A DNA stretch of 64,000 nucleotides from Citricoccus sp. SGAir0253. Its GTDB lineage: Bacteria; Actinomycetota; Actinomycetes; Actinomycetales; Micrococcaceae. Position numbers and translations under genes: made by a program. Below the pieces are notes generated by a model. That model made no database searches and had not been told where the DNA came from. It worked only from the letters and a program-made list of their open reading frames with translations. Below, in pieces: positions 26,694-35,391 of this stretch (its first letter is position 1; each line of letters begins with the position of its first letter). The stretch lies in the NCBI RefSeq assembly GCF_005877055.1, contig NZ_CP039424.1, forward strand, positions 558,001 through 622,000, given 5' to 3'.

Positions 26694-26722
26694 CCCGCGC
26701 CCCCGGGCGACCCGACCGCCGG

Positions 26723-26763
26723 CCCCTAGGCCACAGATTGTTGAACAATCCGTGGCCTAGGGG
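26723..26763. promoter_or_regulatory. 41-bp near-perfect palindrome before the 5-oxoproline operon
   Basis: The left arm (26723-26742) and right arm (26744-26763) are inverse copies around one central G, with a single mismatch (26735 against 26751). The core GATTGTTGAACAATC looks like a GntR/FadR-type operator, and a GntR gene ends the following operon. In RNA the outer arms CCCCTAGGCCAC/GTGGCCTAGGGG would form a strong hairpin, so it may also terminate the alcohol dehydrogenase transcript. It sits 40 bp before the pxpA start. Confidence 0.7.
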
Positions 26764-26802
26764 CATGCTGGTGTGACCACGAGAGGAGACGGAGGTCACA
26801 CG

Positions 26803-27600
26803 ATGGGCGAGGTGGTGGGCGATGCGGTGGATCGTGGCGCGGGAGTGCGCATGGACCTGAACAGCGACGTGGGGGAGTCCTTCGGCCCCTACACCATGGG
26901 CGACGACGCCGCGATCCTGCGGTCCGTCTCCTCCGCCAACGTCGCGTGCGGCTTCCACGGTGGGGACCCCTCGGTCATCGCCGCGACGTGCCGCCACGCG
27001 GCGGCCGCGGGGGCCACGGTGGGCGCCCACGTCTCCTACCGGGACCTCGCCGGCTTCGGGCGACGCTTCCTGGACTGCTCGCCCACCGAGCTCGCCGATG
27101 ACGTCCTGTACCAGATCGGCGCCCTCGAGGCAATGGCCCGGTCGGCCGGCACGGGCGTGCGCTACGTCAAGCCCCACGGCGCCCTCTACAACGCGATCGT
27201 GCACCACGAGGACCACGCCCGGGCCGTCGTCGACGCCGTCCGGGCCTTCGACCGGGACCTGCCCCTGCTCGTGCTGCCGGAGTCCGTGGCCGCCTCGATC
27301 GCCGAACGGGCCGGTCTGCGCGTGGTGACCGAGGCCTTCGCCGACCGCGCCTACACGCCCGCCGGCACCCTCGTCTCCCGGCGCGAGCCCGGGGCCGTCC
27401 TGCACGACGAGGCGGAGGTGGCCCGGCGGATGGTCCGGCTGGCCACCGAGGGCGTGGTCCGGGCCGTGGACGGCACCGACGTCCGGGTGGACGCCGCCAG
27501 CATCTGCGTGCACGGCGACACCCCCGGGGCCGTCTCGATGGCCGCCGCGGTCCGGGCCGCCCTCGAGGACGCCGGGGTGCGGATCGGGTCCTTCGCATGA
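26803..27600 (+). CDS. pxpA: 5-oxoprolinase subunit PxpA (LamB/YcsF family)
   Basis: This 265-residue protein carries the LamB/YcsF signature at its start: [19 protein letters not shown], then [40 protein letters not shown] and, near the end, [10 protein letters not shown]. With PxpB and PxpC it cleaves 5-oxo-L-proline to glutamate using ATP. GGAGGT lies 6 bp before the chosen ATG; about 16 residues precede the family's usual start (MDLNSD), so initiation further in is possible. It is the first gene of a four-gene operon, overlapping pxpBC by 4 bp. Confidence 0.93.
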   Translation: MGEVVGDAVDRGAGVRMDLNSDVGESFGPYTMGDDAAILRSVSSANVACGFHGGDPSVIAATCRHAAAAGATVGAHVSYRDLAGFGRRFLDCSPTELADDVLYQIGALEAMARSAGTGVRYVKPHGALYNAIVHHEDHARAVVDAVRAFDRDLPLLVLPESVAASIAERAGLRVVTEAFADRAYTPAGTLVSRREPGAVLHDEAEVARRMVRLATEGVVRAVDGTDVRVDAASICVHGDTPGAVSMAAAVRAALEDAGVRIGSFA

Positions 27601-29336
27601 GGGAGGTGCGCTGGGCGGGCCCGCGCGCGTTCCTCGTCGAGTGCGGGTCCCTGTCCGAGGTCGTGGCGCTGCACGCCCGGCTGCGGGCGGAGCCGCTGCC
27701 GGGGCAGGTCGAGGCGGTGGCCGCGGCCGCGACCCTCGCGCTGTCCTTCACCCACCGCTCCGCCGCGGTGGCCGCGGCCGGGGCCGTCCGCACGCTCGCC
27801 CCGGTGGCCGGCGAGGCGGCGGAGGCCCGCACCGTGGAGATCGACGTGGTCTACGACGGCGAGGACCTCGCCGAGGTGGGCGAGCTCACCGGGCTCGGGG
27901 CGGACGGCGTGGTCCGCGTCCACGCCGGCACCGAGTGGACGGGCGCCTTCGGCGGCTTCGCCCCCGGGTTCACCTACCTCGTGGCCGAGGGCGATCCGCT
28001 GAGCGTGCCGCGCCGGGCCACCCCGCGCACCGCCGTGCCCGCCGGCTCGGTGGCCGTCGCCGGGACCTTCTCCGCGGTCTACCCGCGCAGTTCCCCGGGC
28101 GGCTGGCAGCTGCTCGGCCACACCGACGCCCGGCTCTGGGACCTCGACCGGCCCGAGCCCGCCCTGGTGCGCCCCGGGGACCGGGTGCGCTACCGGCCCG
28201 TGCGCGCCCTCGCCACGCTCACCGATGCCCGGCCGGGGGGCGCCCCGACGCCGGCCGCCGGGGCGACGGCCCATCCCGCGCTGGAGGTGGTCTCCGCGGG
28301 GCTGCAGTCGCTCGTCCAGGACCTGGGCCGGCCCGGGCTGGGCGACCTCGGCGTCCCGGCCGCCGGGGCGGCGGACCCCTCCTCGGCCCGCCAGGCCAAC
28401 CGCCTCGTGGGCAACGGCCCGGACGCGGCCGTCGTCGAGGCCCTGCTCGGCGGGCTGGCCGTGCGCGCCCGCGGCACCCTCGTGCTGGCGCTGGCCGGCG
28501 CCGAGGTGCCCGCGGTCATCACCGCCGCCCCCGGCAGGCCCGTTGGGGATGCGCTCCGGTCCGGCGGCGCCGCCGCGGACGCGCCGGGGCCCGGCCGCCC
28601 CGCCGCCGGTCCCGGCCGTTCGGTCGACCGTCTGGCGCACCGCCCCGCCACGCGCCCGGCCCCGCTCCGGGCACCCTTCGCCCTGCTGGACGGCGAGACG
28701 CTGGAGCTCGGTGAGCCGGTCGCCGGGTTGCGCGCCTACCTCGCCGTGCGCGGCGGGATCGACGTCCCCGCCGTCCTGGGCAGCCGCTCCACGGACACCC
28801 TGTCCGGGATCGGCCCGGAGCCCCTGGCCCCCGGTGCGGTCCTGCCGGTGGGCACCCCGGCGAGCCTGGCCGCCGTCGGGCTCCCGGAGCCGGCCCCGGC
28901 CGCGCTGCCCCGGGCCGGCCGAACCACCGTGCTGCGCGTGCTCCCCGGCCCGCGCGCCGACTGGTTCGGGCCGGCCGGGCTGGAGGTGCTCACCGGCCAG
29001 GACTGGGCCGTGGGGAGCCAGTCGAGCCGGGTCGGCGTGCGGCTGGAGGCCCCCGCGGGTGGCGCGCCCCTGGCGCGGCGGCGCGAGGGCGAACTGGCCA
29101 GCGAGGCGGCCGTGGCCGGCGCCCTGCAGGTCCCGCCCTCGGGGTTGCCCGTGCTGTTCCTGGCCGACCACCCCGTCACCGGTGGCTACCCCGTCATCGG
29201 CGTGGTGGTCCCCGAGGACCTGCCCCTGGCCGCCCAGCTGCCCCCGGGCGCCGCGGTGCGCTTCGCCCTCGCCGACCCGGACGCGCCCGTCGCGGCGGAC
29301 GCCCCGACCGACCAGCACGCCTCCCGGGAGGACTGA
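27597..29336 (+). CDS. pxpBC: Fused 5-oxoprolinase subunits PxpB and PxpC (allophanate hydrolase-like)
   Basis: This 579-residue protein joins two normally separate subunits. Residues about 1-205 are PxpB/KipI-like (carboxyltransferase domain subdomain C/D type), with the [11 protein letters not shown] motif, [20 protein letters not shown] and SPGGWQLLG. Residues about 225-575 are PxpC/KipA-like (AHS2), beginning [20 protein letters not shown] and including [13 protein letters not shown] and [12 protein letters not shown]. An insertion of about 45 low-complexity residues interrupts the second half (about 315-360). The start ATG overlaps the pxpA stop (ATGA), so translation is coupled. Similar fusions occur in other bacteria. 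Confidence 0.92.
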   Translation: MREVRWAGPRAFLVECGSLSEVVALHARLRAEPLPGQVEAVAAAATLALSFTHRSAAVAAAGAVRTLAPVAGEAAEARTVEIDVVYDGEDLAEVGELTGLGADGVVRVHAGTEWTGAFGGFAPGFTYLVAEGDPLSVPRRATPRTAVPAGSVAVAGTFSAVYPRSSPGGWQLLGHTDARLWDLDRPEPALVRPGDRVRYRPVRALATLTDARPGGAPTPAAGATAHPALEVVSAGLQSLVQDLGRPGLGDLGVPAAGAADPSSARQANRLVGNGPDAAVVEALLGGLAVRARGTLVLALAGAEVPAVITAAPGRPVGDALRSGGAAADAPGPGRPAAGPGRSVDRLAHRPATRPAPLRAPFALLDGETLELGEPVAGLRAYLAVRGGIDVPAVLGSRSTDTLSGIGPEPLAPGAVLPVGTPASLAAVGLPEPAPAALPRAGRTTVLRVLPGPRADWFGPAGLEVLTGQDWAVGSQSSRVGVRLEAPAGGAPLARRREGELASEAAVAGALQVPPSGLPVLFLADHPVTGGYPVIGVVVPEDLPLAAQLPPGAAVRFALADPDAPVAADAPTDQHASRED

Positions 29337-29339
29337 CCC

Positions 29340-31106
29340 ATGACCACGCTGAGCAAGGTCCTGATCGCCAACCGCGGCGAGATCGCCGTGCGGGTGGCCC
29401 GTGCCTGCGCGGACGCCGGCCTGGCGTCCGTGGCGGTGTACTCCGACCCGGACGCCGACGCCCTCCATGTCCGCCGCGCGGACGAGGCCTACGCCCTGCA
29501 CGGGGCGAGCGCCGCCGAGACCTACCTGGACATCGGGAAGCTGCTGGCCGTGGCCCGCCGCTCCGGGGCCGACGCCGTGCACCCCGGCTACGGCTTCCTC
29601 TCCGAGAACGCGGACTTCGCCCAGGCCGTCCTCGACGCGGGGCTGACCTGGATCGGCCCGTCCCCGCAGGCCATCCGCGACCTCGGGGACAAGGTCTCCG
29701 CGCGGCGGATCGCCGTGGCCGCCGGAGCCCCGCTCGTGCCCGGCACGGACGGGCCGGCGCGGGACGCGGAACAGGTCCGCGCCTTCGCCGAGGAGCACGG
29801 CCTGCCCGTGGCCATCAAGGCCGCCTTCGGCGGCGGCGGTCGCGGACTGAAGGTGGTCCGCCGGATGGAGGACATCGGCGACGGGTTCGACTCGGCCGTG
29901 CGTGAGGCGGTCGCCGCCTTCGGCCGCGGGGAGTGCTTCGTGGAGCGCTTCCTGGACCGGCCCCGGCACGTGGAGGCCCAGGTGCTCGCGGACGCCCACG
30001 GCACCGTGGTGGTGGTCGGCACGCGCGACTGCTCCCTGCAGCGGCGCCACCAGAAGCTCGTGGAGGAGGCCCCCGCGCCGTTCCTCACCGACGCCCAGCG
30101 CGAGCTCATCCACGCCTCCGCCAAGGCGATCTGCCGGGAGGCCGGCTACACCGGCGCCGGGACCGTGGAGTACCTCGTGGCCCCCGACGGGCTGGTCTCC
30201 TTCCTCGAGGTCAACACCCGGCTGCAGGTGGAGCATCCCGTCACCGAGGAGACCACCGGCGTGGACCTGGTCCGCGAGCAGTTCCGCATCGCGGCGGGGG
30301 AGCGGCTGGACCTCACCGAGGACCCGGCGCCCCGCGGGCACGCCCTCGAGTTCCGGCTCAACGCCGAGGACCCGGCCCTGGGCTTCCTGCCCTCGCCCGG
30401 ACCCGTCGAGGCGTTCGAGGCGCCCACCGGCGCCGGGGTCCGCGTGGACACCGGCGTGCGCAGCGGCTCCGTGGTGCCGGGGGAGTACGACTCCCTGCTG
30501 GCCAAGCTCATCGTGTGGGGCGAGGACCGCCAGCAGGCACTCCGCCGGGCCCGCACCGCCCTGGACGAGATCGTGGTCCGCGGCGTGCCCACCGTGGTGC
30601 CCTTCCACCGGGAGGTGCTGCGCCAGGAGGCCTTCACCGCCCCGGACCGCCTCGGCGTGCACACCACGTGGATCGAGACGGAGTTCGCCGCGGACCTGGC
30701 CGCCTCGCCGTACCTCGCGGCCGCCGCCCCGGACGCCGAGCGCACCGAGCTGACCGTCACCGTGGACGGCCGGGCCGTCCGGCTGGGCCTGCCGGCCGAC
30801 CTCGTCCGCGCGCTGTACGGCGGGGGAGGGGCCGGCGTGGGGACCGGGACGGACGCCGGTGCCGGCGCGGACGGCGCCGGGCCCGGGGAGCGCGACGGCG
30901 TCGTGGCCGCGCCGCTGAGCGGCTCGGTGGTGACGTGGCTCGCCGAGGACGGGGCCGCCGTCACCGCGGGGCAGGGGCTCGTGGTGCTCGAGGCGATGAA
31001 GACGGAGACCACCGTGCCGGCGCCGCGGGACGGGACGTTCTCGCGCGGCGACCTGCGACCGGCCGACCCGGTGACCCGGGGCCAGGAACTCGGGCGCCTG
31101 GACTGA
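29340..31106 (+). CDS. Biotin carboxylase with C-terminal biotin carrier domain
   Basis: This 588-residue protein has the complete ATP-grasp biotin carboxylase region: [32 protein letters not shown], the Gly-rich loop [11 protein letters not shown], the [11 protein letters not shown] motif and [17 protein letters not shown] linker and a biotinyl domain follow, with EAMKTE (biotin Lys about residue 554, usually EAMKM). It charges its own biotin with CO2 from bicarbonate. No carboxyltransferase subunit of the acyl-CoA type is nearby. It lies 3 bp after pxpBC, whose AHS domains resemble parts of urea carboxylase, so a shared carboxylation-linked reaction is conceivable. Confidence 0.93.
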   Translation: MTTLSKVLIANRGEIAVRVARACADAGLASVAVYSDPDADALHVRRADEAYALHGASAAETYLDIGKLLAVARRSGADAVHPGYGFLSENADFAQAVLDAGLTWIGPSPQAIRDLGDKVSARRIAVAAGAPLVPGTDGPARDAEQVRAFAEEHGLPVAIKAAFGGGGRGLKVVRRMEDIGDGFDSAVREAVAAFGRGECFVERFLDRPRHVEAQVLADAHGTVVVVGTRDCSLQRRHQKLVEEAPAPFLTDAQRELIHASAKAICREAGYTGAGTVEYLVAPDGLVSFLEVNTRLQVEHPVTEETTGVDLVREQFRIAAGERLDLTEDPAPRGHALEFRLNAEDPALGFLPSPGPVEAFEAPTGAGVRVDTGVRSGSVVPGEYDSLLAKLIVWGEDRQQALRRARTALDEIVVRGVPTVVPFHREVLRQEAFTAPDRLGVHTTWIETEFAADLAASPYLAAAAPDAERTELTVTVDGRAVRLGLPADLVRALYGGGGAGVGTGTDAGAGADGAGPGERDGVVAAPLSGSVVTWLAEDGAAVTAGQGLVVLEAMKTETTVPAPRDGTFSRGDLRPADPVTRGQELGRLD

Positions 31107-31182
31107 CCGGGCGGGCTCCCGGCGCGCGCGGGGCTGTGGGGCGGGAACGGTGGAGCAGGATGGGGGCAACGGAAGGGGAGCC

Positions 31183-31875
31183 ATGACCGAGGCCGAGGTG
31201 GGGCAGTGGGCCCGGCCCGAGGACGCCGCCGTGCACGCGCACACCGGGGCGTGGGTGGCCCAGGTGCTGCGCGAGCGGATCTCCGAGGGGCACCTGCTGC
31301 CCGGAGCCAAGCTGCCCGAGGCGGCCCTGGCCGAGGCGCTCGCCGTCTCCCGCAACACCCTGCGCGAGGCGTTCACCACGCTCGCCGCCGAGTCGATCGT
31401 GCGCCGCGTGCCGAACCGCGGGGTCTTCGTGGCCTCCCCGGACGCCGAGGACATCCGCGAGGTGTACCGGGTGCGGCGCATGCTCGAGCCGGCGGCGCTG
31501 CTGTGGGGCGAGCGCTGGGGCGCCCCGGACAGCCCCGTGGAGCGCGCGCTGCCCGCGCTCCTCGAGCGCATCCGCGCCGCCCAGCAGGCCGGCGACGGGG
31601 CCGGCATGGCGGACGCGAACCAGCAGCTGCACGGGGCCATCGTGGCGATGTCCGGCTCCTCGACGCTGAGCACCGCCATGGACCGCACCCTGGCCCGGAT
31701 GCGCCTCGTGTTCCACGGCATGCCGGACGCCGCCGAGTTCCACGCCCGCTACGCCGCCCGCAACCTCGAGCTGATCCGGCTGCTGCGGGAGGGCCGCCGG
31801 GAGGAGGCGGCCACGGCCCTGCGCGGCTACCTCGACCTCGCCGAGCGGGAACTGCTGGACCACCTCGGGCACTGA
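31183..31875 (+). CDS. GntR-family (FCD) regulator of the pxp operon
   Basis: This 230-residue protein has an N-terminal winged helix (VAQVLRERISEGHLLPGAKL, then LAEALAVSRNTLREAFTTLAAESIV, about residues 22-67) and a helical FCD domain (VRRMLEPAALLWG, NQQLHGAIVAMSGS, NLELIRLLREGRREEA). It follows the biotin carboxylase gene by 76 bp in the same direction, as operon-encoded repressors often do. The 41-bp palindrome ahead of pxpA contains a plausible FadR-subfamily core, so this protein probably represses its own operon and responds to 5-oxoproline or a related compound. Confidence 0.88.
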   Translation: MTEAEVGQWARPEDAAVHAHTGAWVAQVLRERISEGHLLPGAKLPEAALAEALAVSRNTLREAFTTLAAESIVRRVPNRGVFVASPDAEDIREVYRVRRMLEPAALLWGERWGAPDSPVERALPALLERIRAAQQAGDGAGMADANQQLHGAIVAMSGSSTLSTAMDRTLARMRLVFHGMPDAAEFHARYAARNLELIRLLREGRREEAATALRGYLDLAERELLDHLGH

Positions 31876-31970
31876 CCGGGGCACCGGTCCGGCCGCGGCG
31901 GCGCACGGGCCGGCGGGCGCCGGTGTGGCCGGACTCACGGGCCGGAGGGGAACACCCCGGCTTACGTGAC

Positions 31971-31982
31971 GGTTCAACTGAA
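31971..31982. promoter_or_regulatory. Small palindrome at nitroreductase start
   Basis: GTTCA and TGAAC are inverse copies with AC between them, ending one base before the chosen ATG. Such TTCAA-type palindromes are common MarR or HxlR operators controlling nitroreductases. The regulator is not identified in this window. Confidence 0.35.
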
Positions 31983-31983
31983 C

Positions 31984-32607
31984 ATGACCACGATCGCTGA
32001 TGACCTGACCCGCGACGGCCTGCTGCTCGACGAGGGCGCGCAGGACCTGCTGTTCCGGGAGGCCCGCACCGCCAACGCCTTCACCGACGAGCCCGTCACC
32101 GACGAGCAGCTCGCCGCCATCTTCGAGCTCGTGAAGTGGGCTCCCACGGCGATGAACGCCCAGCCGCTGCGCGTCGTCGTGGTGCGCTCCGCCGAGGCGC
32201 GCGAGCGGCTGCTGCCGCACCTGGCCGAGGGCAACCGGGCCAAGACCGCGGCCGCCCCGGCCACCGCGCTGCTGGCGGCCGACCTGGACTTCCACGACGA
32301 GCTGCCGCGCACCTTCCCGCACTTCCCGGGCGCGCGGGACATGTTCGCCGGGGACGAGGAGGGCCGCGTCCGCACCGCCGAACTCAGCGCGGGGCTGCAG
32401 GTGGGCTACGCGATCATCGGCATCCGCGCCGCGGGCCTGGCCGCCGGCCCGATGACCGGCTTCGACGCCGATGCGCTCTCCCGCGAGTTCTTCCCGGACG
32501 GCCGCCACCGCGTGCTCGTGGCCGTCAACATGGGCAAGCCGGCCGAGGACGCCTGGCGCGACCGCCTCCCGCGGTTGCCCTTCGACGAGGTCGTCACCGC
32601 CGTCTGA
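31984..32607 (+). CDS. Malonic semialdehyde reductase-like nitroreductase
   Basis: This 207-residue protein belongs to the nitroreductase family, RutE/HadB subgroup: FREARTANAFTDEPV, the FMN/NADPH-binding stretch KWAPTAMNAQPLRVVVV, LQVGYAIIGIRAAGLAAGPMTGFD and the C-terminal VAVNMGKP. RutE reduces malonic semialdehyde to 3-hydroxypropionate in pyrimidine breakdown; other members reduce quinones or nitro compounds. I use ATG 31984; a GTG at 31966 is also in frame. The start overlaps a small palindrome (GTTCA-AC-TGAAC, 31971-31982) that could be an operator. No other rut gene is nearby. Confidence 0.85.
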   Translation: MTTIADDLTRDGLLLDEGAQDLLFREARTANAFTDEPVTDEQLAAIFELVKWAPTAMNAQPLRVVVVRSAEARERLLPHLAEGNRAKTAAAPATALLAADLDFHDELPRTFPHFPGARDMFAGDEEGRVRTAELSAGLQVGYAIIGIRAAGLAAGPMTGFDADALSREFFPDGRHRVLVAVNMGKPAEDAWRDRLPRLPFDEVVTAV

Positions 32608-32657
32608 CCGATCGGCCCCTCCCGGGATCCGCGGGGGCACGGGCCCACGGGCGACCC

Positions 32658-32697
32658 ACGACGGGCGCGGCTCCCCTCCGGCGGCCGCGCCCGTCGT
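32658..32697 (+). terminator. Strong hairpin after nitroreductase gene
   Basis: ACGACGGGCGCGG (32658-32670) and CCGCGCCCGTCGT (32685-32697) are exact inverse copies with a 14-nt loop, 50 bp after the nitroreductase stop. Stem strength fits a factor-independent terminator without a U tract. Confidence 0.6.
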
Positions 32698-32717
32698 CGT
32701 CGAGAGCCTCCACCAGC

Positions 32718-32778
32718 GTCACGTACACGGCGGAGGTGGCGACACGCCGCGCCGGACCCCGCCGAGCGTGTACGTGAC
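32718..32778. repeat. 11-bp inverted repeat upstream of SAP-like gene
   Basis: GTCACGTACAC (32718-32728) and GTGTACGTGAC (32768-32778) are perfect inverse copies 39 bp apart, 83 bp ahead of the next gene. TACGTGAC also occurs at 31963-31970. The pair may be two binding sites for one regulator or a large stem. Confidence 0.45.
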
Positions 32779-32860
32779 CTCCGGGGGCGGTGCGGGGTGG
32801 GCCGGTGGCGGAACCCGGCCGCGGCTTGAGGCGGGGCCGCTGGGGGACCAGACTGGCCCC

Positions 32861-33133
32861 ATGGCTGAGAAGAAGGACGACAACGCCCGGATCAAGGACC
32901 CCGAGGTCTACGAGGCCCTGCGCGCGGACGGGGCCAGCAAGGAGAAGGCGGCCCGGATCGCCAACGCCGCGGACCGGGACGGCCGGTCCGACGTCGGCGA
33001 GCGCGGCGGCGAGGCCCCGTCCTACGAGGACTGGACGGTCGAGGAGCTCAGGGGCCGGGCCAAGGAGCTCGGCCTCACCGGGTACTCGGACCTGCGCAAG
33101 GACGAGCTGATCGAGCGACTGCGCGACCACTGA
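32861..33133 (+). CDS. Small protein with Rho-N/SAP-like C-terminal domain
   Basis: This 90-residue protein has a charged N-terminal half resembling the DUF7218-type segment (DNARIKDPEVYEALRADGASKEKAARIANAA) and a C-terminal helix-extended-helix of the Rho N-terminal/SAP kind (WTVEELRGRAKELGLTGYSDLRKDELIERLRDH, about residues 56-90). SAP and Rho-N domains bind nucleic acid. CAGACT lies before GGCCCC-ATG, so the message may be leaderless. The neighbouring end-joining genes make a DNA-associated role plausible but unproven. Confidence 0.82.
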   Translation: MAEKKDDNARIKDPEVYEALRADGASKEKAARIANAADRDGRSDVGERGGEAPSYEDWTVEELRGRAKELGLTGYSDLRKDELIERLRDH

Positions 33134-33224
33134 CGCGGCGGGGCCGGTGGGCCCCGGCCGGAGGAGGGGCGGGTCCCCGCCCGCGGCCCTTTCGGCACTC
33201 GGTCCCCGCACTCGGTCCCCGCCC

Positions 33225-34214
33225 TCAGTCCTCGGCGGTCATGAGGGCCAGCAGGGCGCGGTCCGGCTGGCCCCGGAGCGACATGACCCGGCCCTTCTCG
33301 AACAGGTCGACCACCCGCGGGTCCACGTAGGAGTCCCGCGCCACGGTGGGGGTGTTGTGCAGCAGCGCCGCGGCGGCCTTGATCGCGATCGTCACCGCCT
33401 GGGGTGAGGTGCTGCCGCTGCGGTGGGACCGGGCCAGCGAGCGCGCCGCCGCCAGGGTCCCCTGCCAGGTGCGGAAGTCCTTGGCGGTGAACTCCAGCCC
33501 GGCGAGGTCCTTGAGGTACTGGTTGACGTCCGCCGCGGAGATGCCCTTCCACTCGCGGCGGCGGCCCGAGCGCACGGGATAGCAGACCGCGGCGGCCTTG
33601 CGGGGCGTGGCGGGGACGGCGTCGAAGAACTCGGCGAGGGCCTCGTCCTCCAGGGTCAGGTCCCACTGGCTGCCGGACTTGCCGCGGAACGCCAGGTGGA
33701 CCTGGGGGCCGTCCACGTCCACGTGCCGGCGCTGCAGCGTCGCCGCGCCGAAGGCCTCGAGCTCGCCGGTGTGCTCGGTGCCGCCCACGCGCAGCGCCCC
33801 GCGGTCCATCAGCCGCACCGCGGCGGCCAGGGCCCGGCGCCGGCCGGCCACCTCGTCCTGCTCCCCGGCGGGCTTCAGGTCCCGCGTCACGCGCCGGCGG
33901 ACCGCGGGCAGCGTCCGGCCGAAGGACAGCGAGCGCTCGAACTTCTCCGCGTCCCGGGCCTGGCGCCACTGGGGGTGGTAGAGGTACTGGGTGCGCCCGG
34001 CGTCGTCCACGCCGGTCGCCTGGATGTGGGCGTTGTCCTCGGCGGCGATCCACACCTGGGTCCAGGCCGGCGGGATGGCCAGCCCGCGGATGCGCTCGAG
34101 GGTGTCCTCGTGGGTGATGCGCCGGCCGTTGGCGCCCCAGTAGGTGAACCCCCGGCCGGCCCGCCGCCGGGTGTAGCCGCCCGTGCCGGGGGTGACCGTG
34201 GTCAGCCTCGGCAC
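33225..34214 (-). CDS. DNA topoisomerase IB
   Basis: This 329-residue poxvirus-type bacterial topoisomerase IB has an N-terminal domain (GFTYWGANGRRITHEDTLERIR, IPPAWTQVWI), catalytic residues in RRRVTRDLK and KDFRTWQGT, and the nucleophilic Tyr in VARDSYVDPRVV (about residue 296). It relaxes supercoils by a 3'-phosphotyrosyl intermediate. The start is GTG 34214, one base after the ku stop region, so it is translationally coupled to ku. Co-location with ku and ligD is recurrent in actinobacteria and may link it to break repair. Confidence 0.88.
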   Translation of the reverse strand: MPRLTTVTPGTGGYTRRRAGRGFTYWGANGRRITHEDTLERIRGLAIPPAWTQVWIAAEDNAHIQATGVDDAGRTQYLYHPQWRQARDAEKFERSLSFGRTLPAVRRRVTRDLKPAGEQDEVAGRRRALAAAVRLMDRGALRVGGTEHTGELEAFGAATLQRRHVDVDGPQVHLAFRGKSGSQWDLTLEDEALAEFFDAVPATPRKAAAVCYPVRSGRRREWKGISAADVNQYLKDLAGLEFTAKDFRTWQGTLAAARSLARSHRSGSTSPQAVTIAIKAAAALLHNTPTVARDSYVDPRVVDLFEKGRVMSLRGQPDRALLALMTAED

Positions 34215-34215
34215 G

Positions 34216-35346
34216 TCAGGCGCTCTCGCGGCGGGAGGCGCCCGCGGCCTTGCGCCCGCCCCGGCCACCCGAGGAGGCCGTCCCCGGCGACCGCGTGCCC
34301 GAGGACTTCGTCCCGGACGTCGCTCCCGATGTCGCCCCCTTGCGCCGTCCCCCGCCGGAGCCCGTGGCCTTCCGCGAGTCGCCGGATCCCCCGGAGGCCC
34401 CGGCGCCCGCGGCGTCCGAGTCCTTCGCCCGGGAGGACCGGCCGCCGGCCGCGGTGCCGCGCGCCGACGTCGCCCTCCGGCCCGTGGCCGTGCCCCGGCC
34501 GCCGCCCCGGCCCTTCGCCGCGCCCCGGCCACCGGCTCCGCCCGCCCGGCGCCCGCCGCGCTTCTTCTCGAGCGAGGCCTTCAGCGCCTCCATGAGGTCG
34601 ATCACCTCGGCGTCGTCCTCCACGGCCGAGTCCTCGACGTCCCCGAAGGTGGCGTCGGTGTCCAGGGCCTCGCCCTGCTCGAGCTTGGCGTCGATCAGCA
34701 CCCGCAGCTCCTGCTGGTAGGTGTCCTCGAAGTCCTCGGGGGAGAAGTCCCCGGCGAACTGGTCCACGAGGGCCCGGGCCAGCTTCTTCTCCTTGGGGCT
34801 GATCCGCGCGCGGGACCGGGTGGCGGGGAAGTCGACCTCGCGGATCTCGTCCGCCCAGTGCATCCCCTGCAGCACCAGCACGTCGTCCTGGACCCGCAGC
34901 ACGCCGAGCCGGGTCTTCTGCCGCAGGGCGAACGTGACCACGGCGGTCCGGTCGGTCGCCTCGAGCGCCTCGCGCAGCAGCAGGTAGGACTTGGGGGACT
35001 TGCCCTGCGGCTCCAGGAAGTAGCTGCGCTCCAGCCACACGGGGTCGATCTGCCCGGCGGGGACGAACTGGACCACCTCGATCTCGTCGTTCGCGGCCTC
35101 CGGCAGCGCCTCGAGGTCGTCCTCCGTGAGCACCACGGTCTGCTCGCCGTCGTCATAGGCCTTGTCGATGTGCTCGTACTCGACCGTCTTGCCGCACACC
35201 TCGCACCGGCGCTGGTAGCGGATCCGGCCGCCGTCGGCATCGTGGACCTGGTGCAGGGAGACATCGTGGTCCGTGGTGGCCGAATACGCCTTGACAGGCA
35301 CGTTCACCAGACCGAAAGTGATAGATCCAGACCAGATGGCTCGCAT
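34216..35346 (-). CDS. ku: Ku-type DNA end-binding protein
   Basis: This 376-residue protein starts MRAIWSGSITFGLVNVPVKAYSAT, diagnostic of bacterial Ku, continues with the zinc-like CEVCGKTVEYEHIDKAYD, the bridge region YFLEPQGKSPKSYLLLREAL, and TYQQELRVLIDAKLEQG at the end of the core (about residue 255). The last 100 residues or so are Gly/Arg/Ser/Lys-rich and basic, the extended C-terminal tail known in mycobacterial-type Ku to bind DNA. Ku rings hold double-strand ends for LigD. It is divergent from ligD across 45 bp. An in-frame ATG four codons upstream is an alternative start. Confidence 0.95.
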   Translation of the reverse strand: MRAIWSGSITFGLVNVPVKAYSATTDHDVSLHQVHDADGGRIRYQRRCEVCGKTVEYEHIDKAYDDGEQTVVLTEDDLEALPEAANDEIEVVQFVPAGQIDPVWLERSYFLEPQGKSPKSYLLLREALEATDRTAVVTFALRQKTRLGVLRVQDDVLVLQGMHWADEIREVDFPATRSRARISPKEKKLARALVDQFAGDFSPEDFEDTYQQELRVLIDAKLEQGEALDTDATFGDVEDSAVEDDAEVIDLMEALKASLEKKRGGRRAGGAGGRGAAKGRGGGRGTATGRRATSARGTAAGGRSSRAKDSDAAGAGASGGSGDSRKATGSGGGRRKGATSGATSGTKSSGTRSPGTASSGGRGGRKAAGASRRESA

Positions 35347-35391
35347 GTCCGCCAGCATAGGCGGACCCGCGGCCGCACCGGGAGGGGTGCC

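Noticed and set aside
27351-31721. 1,456-codon open frame on the minus strand across the pxp operon
   Set aside because: It is antisense to three confidently assigned genes and has the Gly/Arg/His-rich composition that high GC produces in the opposite strand; no family motif or coherent start.
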